From: SZUA-36 sp963774415
Lineage (GTDB): Bacteria; Pseudomonadota; Gammaproteobacteria; Xanthomonadales; SZUA-36
DNA: 64,000 nucleotides
Assembly: GCA_963774415.1 (NCBI GenBank)
Contig: CAVZEU010000003.1
Span: 1,054,001 to 1,118,000, forward strand
Direction: 5' to 3'
In this document: in pieces, positions 1 through 9,268 of the stretch
How the letters are laid out: each line of letters opens with the position of its first letter
Numbering within the stretch: position 1 is the first letter of the stretch
Translations under genes and position numbers: made by a program
The notes under the pieces: model-generated
The model's input: only the letters and a program-made list of their open reading frames with translations
Told to the model about the DNA's origin: nothing
Database searches by the model: none

Positions 1-1
1 C

Positions 2-784
2 CTCTGCAATTTACAAAGTGAGAGATTGCACAGGATATTCTCGCAAGCTTTCCATGTGAGGAAAGTGCTGTACTATATCCGACGGCAGGATGACTTTCTT
101 CTGAGTGCGTGGCAACAATGGGGTCATAAATCAGGATTGAGTTTGATCGAGTACTGCAGGCGGCAGGTTAAAAGCAATCATCCTCCTTATTGGCTGCAAG
201 CCGCGATGTTGAGTTCCAATTATGGTGACAATGTACTGGAAGTGGTTCCTTTTGCCCGGGAAACATTCTATCGCGGTGATTTGATCAGTGACTTCCTGAA
301 CACACTGGGACTGAATGCGCTTTTCGATCCGGCATCGGCGTCAATCGAAGAAAACAAAAGCCTGAATCCACTGGTATGTGAAGTTCTGGCACAATGCCCA
401 AGCATCTACCAGGGACCGCACGACAACCAGCCAAAGAAAGCTCTGCAGAAATACGCATCGGCCGAGCCTTGGCTGTTTGACCCGAGAAAGGATTATTTGG
501 ATAAAACGGAGAGGAGGCTGATCCTGAATCACTTTGAAGCTGAAAATCGCAGGTTGCACGCCAGGTACTTCCCCAAAGTGTCGTTTGACCTGCTGTTTAG
601 CATTGACGCGGTTCAAGAGGCCGAACCGCTTGCACAGCGGACGGAATCATTGGAAAAGCAGCAACTGGAATTCTTGGATGATTGGATTAGAAGCTGGCTC
701 AGGTCCAAAAAAATTCGAACCGTAATAAGGTCAAACGCCAGGATGCTGCAGGCAGCCAAAAGACGCCTATTCAGTTCGAGGTAG
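2..784 (+). CDS. sulfotransferase-like protein, C-terminal part (5' end outside window)
   Basis: The frame is open from base 2, and the first possible start (TTG at 26) has no ribosome site, so the gene almost certainly begins before the window. The visible 250-odd residues contain YYIRRQDDFLLSAWQQW, a pattern typical of the middle of polysaccharide or lipid sulfotransferase-family proteins, where the RRQD stretch belongs to the PAPS-binding region. The P-loop-like N-terminus is missing from view. It is followed by an ABC polysaccharide exporter, so a role in decorating an exported glycan is plausible. Substrate unknown; assignment rests on motif resemblance only. Confidence 0.6.
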   Translation, partial: LCNLQSERLHRIFSQAFHVRKVLYYIRRQDDFLLSAWQQWGHKSGLSLIEYCRRQVKSNHPPYWLQAAMLSSNYGDNVLEVVPFARETFYRGDLISDFLNTLGLNALFDPASASIEENKSLNPLVCEVLAQCPSIYQGPHDNQPKKALQKYASAEPWLFDPRKDYLDKTERRLILNHFEAENRRLHARYFPKVSFDLLFSIDAVQEAEPLAQRTESLEKQQLEFLDDWIRSWLRSKKIRTVIRSNARMLQAAKRRLFSSR

Positions 785-854
785 GGCGTTGAGTACATTC
801 TTGAGCCATCATGGCAGCGTGCAGCTGTTAACATCTACACCATGAGCGAATGCA

Positions 855-1664
855 GTGATTGAAATGGCCTCAAATTCAGGAATACCCGTATCCAGGAGCT
901 TGCTTCGGTTCTGGCAACTCGTCGTCCTAAAAGTCCGATTCAACCTGAAATCCGAGGTGTCGAAAAGTTACCTGAGTTATGCCTGGTGGGTATTGGAGCC
1001 ACTGTTGCAAATGGCCGTTTTTTATCTTGTTTTCGATAAATTGCTGCACCGCGGCACCAAGGACTTTGTTGCTTTTCTCCTGTGCGGAATTGTTCCATGG
1101 CTGTGGTTTGCAAAAACCGTCATGCAATCCGGCAGTTCAATTCTGCAGGGCAAGGGGCTGATCAGCCAGACTTATCTGCCAAAGACGTTTTTTCCGTTGG
1201 TTGTTGTCGGCCAGGCTCTGGTAAAGCAGGCATTCGTTTTTGTTTTGCTGTTCGTTTTTCTTTTTGGATACCACTATTTTCCAAGTTTCGGCTGGCTCTG
1301 GCTGGTTCCGATCGTTATCGTACAGGCATTATTGATTACCGCCGTTGCTTTTGTATTCGCTTTTATCATTCCGTTTGCTCGCGATATTCAGTATCTGATA
1401 GAGGCCGGCATCAGGATGTTGTTTTTTTGTTCAGGAATATTCTATAGCTACAAGCAAGTACTGCTCCCTGAACACCGGCAATTGTTCCTCATGAATCCGA
1501 TGGCGAATCTCATCGCCAACTACCGAAAAGTCCTGATGGAAGATACGGTACCGATGACAGGGTCGCTTCTCGTCATCGCGATAGTGTCCATACTGATCAT
1601 TTTGTTGATGAGCCGGGTCATGAAGCGCCACAACAATACATTGACGCGGCTGGCACTTGAGTGA
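855..1664 (+). CDS. ABC-2 type polysaccharide export permease (Wzm/KpsM-like)
   Basis: A 269-residue integral membrane protein with about six hydrophobic segments, the usual length of Wzm/KpsM/RfbA permeases. An N-terminal amphipathic stretch (KSYLSYAWWVLEPLLQM) matches the conserved ABC2_membrane start. It would form the inner-membrane channel that moves a lipid-linked or capsular polysaccharide to the periplasm, driven by the ATPase encoded next. GTG at 855 gives the longest form; ATG at 864 is an equally good start. The 3' end abuts or overlaps the ATPase gene, so the two are probably co-translated. Confidence 0.88.
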   Translation: MIEMASNSGIPVSRSLLRFWQLVVLKVRFNLKSEVSKSYLSYAWWVLEPLLQMAVFYLVFDKLLHRGTKDFVAFLLCGIVPWLWFAKTVMQSGSSILQGKGLISQTYLPKTFFPLVVVGQALVKQAFVFVLLFVFLFGYHYFPSFGWLWLVPIVIVQALLITAVAFVFAFIIPFARDIQYLIEAGIRMLFFCSGIFYSYKQVLLPEHRQLFLMNPMANLIANYRKVLMEDTVPMTGSLLVIAIVSILIILLMSRVMKRHNNTLTRLALE

Positions 1665-1668
1665 ATCT

Positions 1669-2388
1669 ATGATGGATCCGGTGGTATCACTAAGGGAGGT
1701 TGGTTTCACATATCGAACGCTGACCGGTCTCTTTTCTGTTGAAAAGTATCGAGCGTTGAAATCCATAAACCTCGAACTGCAGGCTGGCGAGACGTTGGGC
1801 GTAATAGGCGCAAACGGCTGTGGCAAGTCGACCCTGCTGAAAATTCTCGCCCGCATATATCAGCCTGGTGAAGGGGAGATTCTGTTTAATGCAACAAGGA
1901 TATCGCTACTGTCCCTGCAACTGGGCTTTGACCCTCAGTTATCAGGCAATGACAATGCGATATTGAGTTCGATGCTATTGGGATCGACATTAAAAGAAGC
2001 GCAGGCCAAGCTTTCGGAGATCATCGAGTTCTCGGAACTTGGCAAATTTGCGAGACAGCCGGTCAAAACCTACTCTTCGGGAATGCGGTCAAGACTCGGG
2101 TTTTCCGTAGCCTTGAATATGGAAACCGACGTTTTGTTAATCGACGAGGCTCTGGCTGTTGGTGATGCCAAATTCAAGGAAAAGTCCGAGCGGGCAATTG
2201 TCAAGAGGGTAACTTCTTCACAGACCGTTGTTCTGGTTTCACATTCCGCGGCCCAAATTAACAGGCTGTGTGACAGGGCCATCTGGATTGACAATGGAAG
2301 GATTGAACTGGTTGGGGAACCAAGTGCGGTCACCAAGGCCTATTCTGAAGCCATTAAACGCCAAGCGGTGCCGCTTACAATTAGTTGA
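1669..2388 (+). CDS. ABC transporter ATP-binding subunit for polysaccharide export (Wzt/KpsT-like)
   Basis: Cytoplasmic ATPase partner of the preceding permease. Walker A is GANGCGKST near residues 47-55, the signature is YSSGMRSRLGFSV, and Walker B is VLLIDEAL followed by the H-loop VSHS. At about 239 residues it is the short KpsT-like form and lacks the extra C-terminal glycan-binding domain of long Wzt proteins, so it probably does not recognise a terminal sugar cap itself. ATG at 1669 (or 1672) is preferred; a TTG at 1657 would overlap the permease gene. It ends 27 bp from a convergent gene. Confidence 0.88.
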   Translation: MMDPVVSLREVGFTYRTLTGLFSVEKYRALKSINLELQAGETLGVIGANGCGKSTLLKILARIYQPGEGEILFNATRISLLSLQLGFDPQLSGNDNAILSSMLLGSTLKEAQAKLSEIIEFSELGKFARQPVKTYSSGMRSRLGFSVALNMETDVLLIDEALAVGDAKFKEKSERAIVKRVTSSQTVVLVSHSAAQINRLCDRAIWIDNGRIELVGEPSAVTKAYSEAIKRQAVPLTIS

Positions 2389-2415
2389 CAGCGAACACCC
2401 CGCCAAGTCACGCAA

Positions 2416-4287
2416 CTAGCGCCGTAGGTCAAGGCGCAACGCGATGGCTTTCCCTGCGGCAACATAGGCACGACCAGGCCCGGAGAAAATATCTGTCCAC
2501 TTTAATCCCACCTGCTCCCTCGTCTCGCTTGGAGTTCTGACTAAGGCTGTCACGACTCGTGACAACATGCGTAGCTTACGTACAAGCCACGAATGTCTCA
2601 TGAATGTGATGGGCGTTTGCCTGAATGTTCCCGCGTTTTGCAGCGGATCCCAGCGCAATGACGCCGCTTCACTGGGAAGGTAAACAAATTCATCGACCAT
2701 TCCCTCGGCCAACACGGGAATTTCGTAAGCGTCAGTCTCGTTTTCTCCATGGCCACAATCCAGATAGAGCTTCGCGTATTGCTCCGGTGGATTCGTCTGC
2801 ACACTGGTTTTCATTCTTACCCACCCATGCGGTAACCGGGTTGAGACAGGAACCAGCCTGAAGTATGGATCACCCCCGCTTGATTGCCAGCTGTTGTCCA
2901 TAATGCGAAGGCGTTGCAATTGATTTTCCGGTATCAGGTGGAAGCGTACCTTCCTTGCAGTGAACAGGGCTTCGAAAATGCGCCAGAAATGCCTTGATAT
3001 AAAGGAGAGCCTCCAGAAGAGGCTCGATCGGATTTGATCCAACTGAAGCGATAATTCTTCCGAGTCTGAATCCGCTGTTTCAATGGCCTTCTGCAATTTC
3101 TTGTTCCGAATTTCCTCGTCTCTTAGCTGGGACTCGAGCTGACATATTGTCGCGTCGCGGTTGTTCAAGGTTGATTCGAGCGATTCAAGACGCGAACTCT
3201 GGGCCAGGTTCTCGCGTTCCAGTTCCTCAATTTTTTGCCCCTGCCTGTCTATCACATACTCTTGTTCTTCTATCGCACTTTTAAGTTTTCTGATTTGTGC
3301 ATTGCGCTTGGTCAGAACTTTTTTCTTCGACTTGAGTAAGTCGTCCTTTTTTTTCAGTGATGCCGACGCAGAGTTAAGTTCCTTGTCCGCAGTGATTAGC
3401 TGGAAATGGTCCCGAATAATAAATGAGTCCAACAAGTCGATATATTTCAGAAGGTTCGCCCTGTCTTCGAGCTCCTCTTCGATCGCGTTGATTTCGATTT
3501 GAAAATCATTCGAATCCAATAACTCGGTGTTTCGACTTACCTTACCAAGCAGCTCGTTCAATCTCTCGACAAGGCTGGGCGTGGGTTCATCGGGCCCGCT
3601 CTTGTTCTGACGGTGGTGCCAGAGAGTTTGGTCGATGAAATCGTTGGCAAAGCGATCGAGTTCATCCTGATCAATTTGACTTTCCAGTCCCAGTTGTTGG
3701 GCGATTGTTGTCAGGACTCGGCGGGGCTCGAGAATCAGATCGTCATAATCGATTGTAATTCTTTGGCAGTTCTTCGTGTTCTGAAATACGGGGAGCATAT
3801 GTGTCAGCCAAAGATAGAGTGACTTGACTCGTGGTATGCCGTCCCTCGAAAACAACGACGCGGCTATGCTTTCGCAATTGCGCAGACAGATGACATAACT
3901 GACCTGCAGTTCGAGGTCATCGAACACGTTCTTCCAGAAGGGGAGGAGTTTGCAAAGTCGCGGGTCTTTTATACCGAGCAGATTGGTGTCTTGAAGTTTA
4001 TCTTCGATGATTTCGCTGGCTTTTTGTCGCAAGGAAGAAATCCGTTCTCCCTCAAAAACGTCATTTTTAAAAGGTGCCAGACTGTACCAGTCACAACCTA
4101 TATTCTGGAGGATTTCGGTGTTGAGTCTGTTGATGCCGATATCCTCGAAATATCCTTTCTCATTATTCTCGTCCGCGGGCATCAGATGTTTGCCCAAGTC
4201 GACCCCCAGCACCTCCAGGCTTTTCGCGATTGCGCTGCTGCCGCTTCTGTGCATTCCGAGCACGACAATAAGGCGTTTGGTTTCCAT
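2416..4287 (-). CDS. sulfotransferase domain fused to long coiled coil and C-terminal domain
   Basis: 623 residues. Residues 1-250 look like a sulfotransferase-family P-loop domain: GMHRSGSS at 11-18 is the 5'-phosphosulfate-binding loop, followed by LLGIKDPRLCKLLPFW and a YVICLRN segment. Residues about 290-420 are highly charged heptad-like sequence (KKKDDLLKSKKKVLTKRNAQ, then further Glu/Lys-rich heptads), a probable coiled coil. The last 190 residues form an unrecognised globular part. A coiled coil could tether the enzyme or set its oligomeric state, as in polysaccharide chain-length complexes, but that is inference. Convergent with the Wzt-like gene and upstream-adjacent to a methyltransferase on the same strand. 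Confidence 0.72.
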   Translation of the reverse strand: METKRLIVVLGMHRSGSSAIAKSLEVLGVDLGKHLMPADENNEKGYFEDIGINRLNTEILQNIGCDWYSLAPFKNDVFEGERISSLRQKASEIIEDKLQDTNLLGIKDPRLCKLLPFWKNVFDDLELQVSYVICLRNCESIAASLFSRDGIPRVKSLYLWLTHMLPVFQNTKNCQRITIDYDDLILEPRRVLTTIAQQLGLESQIDQDELDRFANDFIDQTLWHHRQNKSGPDEPTPSLVERLNELLGKVSRNTELLDSNDFQIEINAIEEELEDRANLLKYIDLLDSFIIRDHFQLITADKELNSASASLKKKDDLLKSKKKVLTKRNAQIRKLKSAIEEQEYVIDRQGQKIEELERENLAQSSRLESLESTLNNRDATICQLESQLRDEEIRNKKLQKAIETADSDSEELSLQLDQIRSSLFWRLSFISRHFWRIFEALFTARKVRFHLIPENQLQRLRIMDNSWQSSGGDPYFRLVPVSTRLPHGWVRMKTSVQTNPPEQYAKLYLDCGHGENETDAYEIPVLAEGMVDEFVYLPSEAASLRWDPLQNAGTFRQTPITFMRHSWLVRKLRMLSRVVTALVRTPSETREQVGLKWTDIFSGPGRAYVAAGKAIALRLDLRR

Positions 4288-4379
4288 GATTGTTATTGTA
4301 GGCGAATCGTCATTGTAGGCGAACGCGGTGCTTGATTTTCACCAGACCCAGGGGCTCTCTGATCCCGAAGTTCCAGGGG

Positions 4380-5339
4380 TTAATGCTTTGTGGCGATCAG
4401 CGTATTCCCCCATCCCATTCGAAAATTCGCTTCTTCTGATACTGCTTGTTGAAGCTGGCTCCAAAATGCAGCCTGCACGTCCTCATTCAATAATTCGCGA
4501 ACCGGCTTGGATTCAAATTCCTCTCGCAGAATCGGGTTCTTGATGCTTTTCGAGTACAGGGACAGTATGCGATGAAGGGTGTAAGCGGCGGACTGGTGTG
4601 GCCTTGTAGATAACTCCTCTATATCAAAGTCCCTCTTAAACAAACTCTCAAGACCTTTGCGAGTGGCATTAAAATAGTGATGCGGATAACCGTGAAAAGG
4701 CTGCATAAAAGGAAACCCTATGATTACTTTCCCCCCAGGCTTCAGAATTCGCTGAATTTCTCTCACAGTCTCCCACGGCTTTTCCACGTGTTCCAGAACA
4801 GCCATACAGAATACGCCGTCCAGCGACTCGTCGAGTAAGGGGAGTTGGTCATTCGGAAGCACAATGAGATCGGCAGTCAAAGAGGGATAGACTTCGACGT
4901 ATAAACAATTCATAAAAGTAATCGTCCTTAGGCCGCAACCCAGATCAAGGTATAGCTTTGAGGGATTGTTCCTCAAGGTATCGGTCACATCACGTGGTGC
5001 GGGGTGTGCAGACTCTCCTTCGTAGTCATCGAGTGTTAAAGATTGTCGTTTGTTAATAATTGGGAAATTACTCTTACCAACAGGGACATAGTCATCTGTT
5101 TGCAGAACCGGCTTGAATAGTTCGTACTTGAGTTTTTGCTGTTTATTCAGCGTTGCACTCAACTGCAGCCGTCCTTCATTTTGCCCGTATTTCAAAAAGT
5201 GCGAATGCGCGTTGAATCCTTGATTGGCATTGGACATCCTCAACAGATCATGATTCGCCTGCAGATAGTACTTTTCATCAAAATTCGCAGCAGTGGCTTT
5301 TTCAAAGACTGAAATTTCAAACATTTCCTGCATATCCAT
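4380..5339 (-). CDS. SAM-dependent methyltransferase with N-terminal glycan-locus repeat
   Basis: About 319 residues. The C-terminal two thirds is a class I (Methyltransf_11) fold: motif I LYLDLGCG, then the acidic/post-I segment, a PLLDESLDGVFCMAVLEHV segment and LKPGGKVIIGFPF. Residues about 20-59 carry NFDEKYYLQANHD...HFLKYGQNEGR, the same roughly 40-residue module found three times in the large glycosyltransferase at 13419-16730. That shared module suggests both act on the same glycan complex. ATG at 5339 is preferred over an upstream TTG at 5348. Probable role: methylating a sugar of the exported polysaccharide. Confidence 0.78.
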   Translation of the reverse strand: MDMQEMFEISVFEKATAANFDEKYYLQANHDLLRMSNANQGFNAHSHFLKYGQNEGRLQLSATLNKQQKLKYELFKPVLQTDDYVPVGKSNFPIINKRQSLTLDDYEGESAHPAPRDVTDTLRNNPSKLYLDLGCGLRTITFMNCLYVEVYPSLTADLIVLPNDQLPLLDESLDGVFCMAVLEHVEKPWETVREIQRILKPGGKVIIGFPFMQPFHGYPHHYFNATRKGLESLFKRDFDIEELSTRPHQSAAYTLHRILSLYSKSIKNPILREEFESKPVRELLNEDVQAAFWSQLQQAVSEEANFRMGWGNTLIATKH

Positions 5340-5785
5340 AACTTGCAATCCGTTAGTTCAACAGAGTATATGGCATTTGTAACCTGCTTTATTCTCCCTG
5401 GGTCAGCATCGTGGACGCATCAACCCGGTTGTTCCGTTTTCGCAGCGGTAACTCGAGGCCGAAACGACTAAGCCATCTCCCGCGGCATCAATCAAAGGTT
5501 GGTTCAATGTCTTGCTGGGCAAGATCCCGTTCGTGCGGCCGAACCCGTCCAGCGGACAAGTCTACGAAAACGCGATTTGTAGCCTGGTTGATGCAGGCGC
5601 GCCGTCTTCCCTTCGCAACAAATCACCAGGCAATTACAAGAGTGCGGACCGTTCAACACAAGACCCGGATTCACGCTGCCGCCAAAAAACACGCGAGAAC
5701 AGTCATGACACTCTCCGAGAACAATGCCAGTTACTGTGTTCGGGTAGGACGGTCACTTTCTTTTCAGCTTTGTTTCGATATGTAA
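5340..5785. other. gene-free gap between divergent genes
   Basis: About 445 bp between the methyltransferase (left, minus) and the beta-helix protein (right, plus). It must contain both promoters, but I see no convincing -35/-10 pair. Short overlapping reading frames around 5411-5793 have no recognisable product, no ribosome site and unusual composition, so I do not call them genes; a decayed gene cannot be excluded. Confidence 0.5.
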
Positions 5786-7948
5786 ATGTGTAATTCTATG
5801 GTCAAACCATTTGCATATGGACGTGCTTTCATGCCTGTTACAACAGAGAATTCTTTGTCTTTATCTCTGGTAACAAGAATCGTACTGGCTTGTTTCTTCC
5901 TTTGCTTAGCGAAGAATGCAATGGCAGTTATTGTGCCCGATGACTATTCCACCATCCAGGACGCTTTAAATGCTCTCAAATCGGGTGCGCTTCCTGGCGG
6001 TGAAATCATCCAGGTCAGACCGGGTATATACCATGAGGCTTTGAAGTTTGCCGAATCCCCGAATTCTTTCACGCTCCGGGCGCTTTCCGGCGCAACCGAT
6101 ACTATCATCGACGCCTCGGGTTTGGGGGCGGAAGCCGTCTTCATTCGTGACACAACAGGCACGGTTGACATAGAAGGCTTTACCATCACCGGAGGCCAAA
6201 ATCCAACGGGTAGCGGTAACCTTTTTCAAAGAGCATCCGTGAATCTCAAAAATTGTGTCGTTGAGGGCAACATGGGCTATCAAGGTGGCGGGCTGCAGAT
6301 ATTCGACGCAAATTCAACCATAGAAAATTCCACATTCAGGGATAACGTCGCATCAAAAGCAGCGGGAGGAGTCTCGGTCGTCCGTGGCTCTAACGTGACA
6401 ATCATCGATTCCGTGATAAAAGACAACCTGGCCGGTTCTGTTGATCCCATTGCCAGCGGCGGTGGCCTGCAAATCGGTAACAGCAGTGTTGTGGTCAGGC
6501 GAAGCAGTATTTCTGGCAATTACGCCAAGTTTTGTGGCGGAGGTATTTATGCCATTGGCGTATTCGGTGATCCGTTTGGGGTCACCAGCCTGACCATCGA
6601 GGACTCCCTCGTCTCCGGAAACCAGGTCATAAATGATCCCGGCGAGCCCCTGGGTGCTGGCGGAGGCATTTGCATAGAGTCCAATGCCATTGCCTACCTC
6701 ACCGATAGCGTCATCGTTGACAATGTGGCCTCTGGAAGGGGAGGTGGTCTGAACACGTTCCAGGCCCGTTATGAAATTTTGGGCAGCTTGATCGAATTCA
6801 ATCAAGCCCAGGAAAAAACCGGTGGCGGAATCCATGGTTTTTCCCAGGCTCCCTACGGCAGTTCCGTATTACTCGTGGACAGCGTTGTTCGCAATAATTC
6901 CGCGCTTAACACCGGGGGCATCAGCATGGGTGGCGACGGCTGTGGAACGGGTGGCGTTTGCGCCGACCTGGAGATTCAGAGCAGCCTGGTGGCTGACAAC
7001 CATGCTGCCAATTTCGGAGGCGGGGTCAGCGTCGACGAAACTTCGGCAACCATCGCCAACAGCCACATCTTTGACAATTGGGCCACTGACGAACTGGGGG
7101 GTGTCGGAGGTGGATTACGCACCGCCACTTCCAGCTTGGGTATAGATGCAACAGCTCTGATAGGCAATTATGCCGCAAATTCAGGGGGGGGAATTTTCGT
7201 CGGAAAGGATACACAGGTCACAATTGACGGCTCTATCATCTATTCCAATTATGTAGAGCAAAATAATAAAGGCGGGGGGGTGCAGGTCGACTCAACGGGT
7301 CCGCCGAGCGGCACCATCAGTAACACCATCATTGCCGACAACTCAGGCTTCCAGATAAGAGAACAATCTTGCCTACCGGACCTGCCTGCTCCGATCTTGA
7401 GTTATCTGGCCAATAGTCTGAGTAATATTCCGGTCAACACGTTATACATCTCACCCTGCAACCCACCCGGTGAAATCCTGGATATCGGAGAATTCAATTC
7501 ATTGTCGCCGAATTCGAAAACACAAAACAATGTTGATTCACGTCCTGTTTTCACAGATTTGACCGCGATATCCTTACCCAAGGGAAGAAACACGATAATC
7601 TGGGCCGAGGCGGGCGTTGACCAAGTCAGTATCATGAACCTTGGTTCCTTTCCCACCAACTATGGAAGCATCGACGTCTTTCCCGCGTGCTCAAGCAGTT
7701 ATAGCCTGGGAGCAAATACAGTTACAGTTACAGGAACCGGGGCCCAGGTGTTAACGATAAGTGGGCGATTATTCAGAGGAGCAGAAATCATGGAAGCGGA
7801 ACAAAGCATCAGCGCCTCGGCGTCATCGGTTGCTTCAGGTGGGAATCTGAGTTTCAGGGCCAAAGGTTCGATCTCACTGGGGCAAGAATTTGCGGTTCAA
7901 GCGGGTGGCATTTTGCGGTTGCAAATTGATTCTGCATTATGCCCTTAG
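5786..7948 (+). CDS. secreted right-handed parallel beta-helix repeat protein
   Basis: 720 residues. A hydrophobic segment RIVLACFFLCLAKNAMA, followed by VIVPDDYSTIQDALN, marks a signal peptide with cleavage after AMA; ATG at 5831 would give a neater 29-residue signal than the ATG at 5786. The mature part opens with the DYSTIQDAL motif common in pectate-lyase-like beta-helix proteins, then repeats glycine-rich coils of the form GGG-(I/L)-x-x-x-x-S-x-x-x-I-x-x-S-x-I-x-x-N across residues about 120-520. Residues after about 560 are a different, probably beta-sandwich, tail. Parallel beta-helices often bind or cleave polysaccharides; no catalytic residues can be assigned, so an enzyme or adhesin role is open. 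Confidence 0.82.
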   Translation: MCNSMVKPFAYGRAFMPVTTENSLSLSLVTRIVLACFFLCLAKNAMAVIVPDDYSTIQDALNALKSGALPGGEIIQVRPGIYHEALKFAESPNSFTLRALSGATDTIIDASGLGAEAVFIRDTTGTVDIEGFTITGGQNPTGSGNLFQRASVNLKNCVVEGNMGYQGGGLQIFDANSTIENSTFRDNVASKAAGGVSVVRGSNVTIIDSVIKDNLAGSVDPIASGGGLQIGNSSVVVRRSSISGNYAKFCGGGIYAIGVFGDPFGVTSLTIEDSLVSGNQVINDPGEPLGAGGGICIESNAIAYLTDSVIVDNVASGRGGGLNTFQARYEILGSLIEFNQAQEKTGGGIHGFSQAPYGSSVLLVDSVVRNNSALNTGGISMGGDGCGTGGVCADLEIQSSLVADNHAANFGGGVSVDETSATIANSHIFDNWATDELGGVGGGLRTATSSLGIDATALIGNYAANSGGGIFVGKDTQVTIDGSIIYSNYVEQNNKGGGVQVDSTGPPSGTISNTIIADNSGFQIREQSCLPDLPAPILSYLANSLSNIPVNTLYISPCNPPGEILDIGEFNSLSPNSKTQNNVDSRPVFTDLTAISLPKGRNTIIWAEAGVDQVSIMNLGSFPTNYGSIDVFPACSSSYSLGANTVTVTGTGAQVLTISGRLFRGAEIMEAEQSISASASSVASGGNLSFRAKGSISLGQEFAVQAGGILRLQIDSALCP

Positions 7949-8057
7949 CTTTCACGAATGCAAAAGCAGAGTAAGATTGATGGGAACTTGCATGGAATTT
8001 ACTGATTCGGTAACGATTGTCGTCGTGGTCTGAAACGGTTGTTGAGGAGAGATAGAG

Positions 8058-8828
8058 ATGAAGATTCAAGTTGTGCGATTAGTGGTGTTTTTTGGTGTTT
8101 TGGGTGCCGTTATCTGTACCTTTGCAGCCGATAGCCTGTACGTGGACCCAACCGGTAATGTGGGTATTGGTACTTCGGCTCCGACAAGGAAATTGCAGGT
8201 CGATGCTGTCGATAATGCCGTTGTGTATGTAAGAAATACGTCGCAAACTGCCGCTGAAAGAGCCATGTTCATCCTTCAAAATAATGGTAAAACACGGTTC
8301 CTAATTACCAATGGTGCGGACGGCTGGACATTTGACAATGCGGGAAACCGGTTTCAAATCAGCAAGGTAGGTACTGGTGTGGCCGAATTCGAAGTCCATG
8401 ATAATGGGGACGGATATTTCGTGGGCAACGTCTATGCCAATCAAGTACTGCTAACCTCGTCTCGTGACAGCAAAACAGAGTTCAAACCAGTCGATGGCGC
8501 TCGAATACTCAAAGAGTTGGATGGTCTGGATGTCTCAAGCTGGCGATACAAAAATGAAAATGAGGGGGAGCGCCATGTGGGACCGACCGCTGAAGACTTT
8601 CAGGAAGCGTTCAAATTGGGAGACGGATCCCACATTTCGGCCATAGATGCTGGTGGGTTGGCGTTCGCGGCGATCAAAGAACTCCACCAGGTAGCGCAGA
8701 AACATGCGAAGGAGATGGAATCGCTGGAGAAGCAAAATGCGCGCCTGGTCGCAGCCAATGCATCCCTTGAAAATCGGCTGAAGACCCTGGAAGCACGGAT
8801 GTCAACGTGGAACGACGGCAGTCCCTAG
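8058..8828 (+). CDS. secreted protein with C-terminal S74 intramolecular chaperone domain
   Basis: 256 residues with a signal peptide (cut near CTFA-AD) and a strong ribosome site GAGGAGAG just before ATG 8058. A short head containing GNVGIGTSAP, usual in trimeric tail-fibre-like proteins, leads to an S74 domain from about residue 130 to 210. The auto-cleavage dyad appears intact: Ser134 and Lys139 in SSRDSK match the Ser-x4-Lys spacing of endosialidase chaperones. The C-terminus (about 208-250) is a coiled coil. In phages this domain drives trimerisation and then cuts itself off; here it is chromosomal and has a signal peptide. Paralogue of the gene at 9269. Confidence 0.8.
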   Translation: MKIQVVRLVVFFGVLGAVICTFAADSLYVDPTGNVGIGTSAPTRKLQVDAVDNAVVYVRNTSQTAAERAMFILQNNGKTRFLITNGADGWTFDNAGNRFQISKVGTGVAEFEVHDNGDGYFVGNVYANQVLLTSSRDSKTEFKPVDGARILKELDGLDVSSWRYKNENEGERHVGPTAEDFQEAFKLGDGSHISAIDAGGLAFAAIKELHQVAQKHAKEMESLEKQNARLVAANASLENRLKTLEARMSTWNDGSP

Positions 8829-9253
8829 TTTCAATCGGCGCTATCGGCTTTTGATTTTACTGGCCTGCGCGCTTCTGCCACCTCTGCTTTAGTGGCTTGG
8901 AGGGCGTTGGGTCAGCTATCTATTGCCTCGTTCATGCCTGGGCAATGACGGGGAAAGGGCACCCTTGCGGCGCCGTGCTGTGCGAACGCATGTGCTCATT
9001 TTCATCGTGATGTATAAATTTTGCACCTTGTGTACTATGCTTATTCGTGTGCACACTCGCATATGGGACGAGAGCTAAAGGCAGCTGATGGATCAGATTC
9101 ATCGTCAGGTACACACCAGTGTGCCAGGACCCCGTCGAACCGTGATGCTTGGTTAAACGAGGATGTGCAAAGGTAAAATCCACCGGCGTCCGTGCGTATG
9201 GACATGAACCCGGCGGTGCAAATTTTTTGGGGAGTTAGCTGCAGGGAATCAAT
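8829..9253. other. 425-bp intergenic region between two S74 genes
   Basis: No credible gene. A weak hairpin (GCCAC/GTGGC near 8877-8896) lacks a T tract. The region should carry the promoter and leader of the second S74 gene, but no clear promoter hexamers are evident to me. Confidence 0.4.
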
Positions 9254-9268
9254 ATGAGGAGAAAATCG

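Noticed and set aside
5411..5793. Short overlapping frames in the left intergenic gap
   Set aside because: No ribosome site, no hydrophobic or conserved motif, and composition unlike neighbours; I treat the interval as non-coding.
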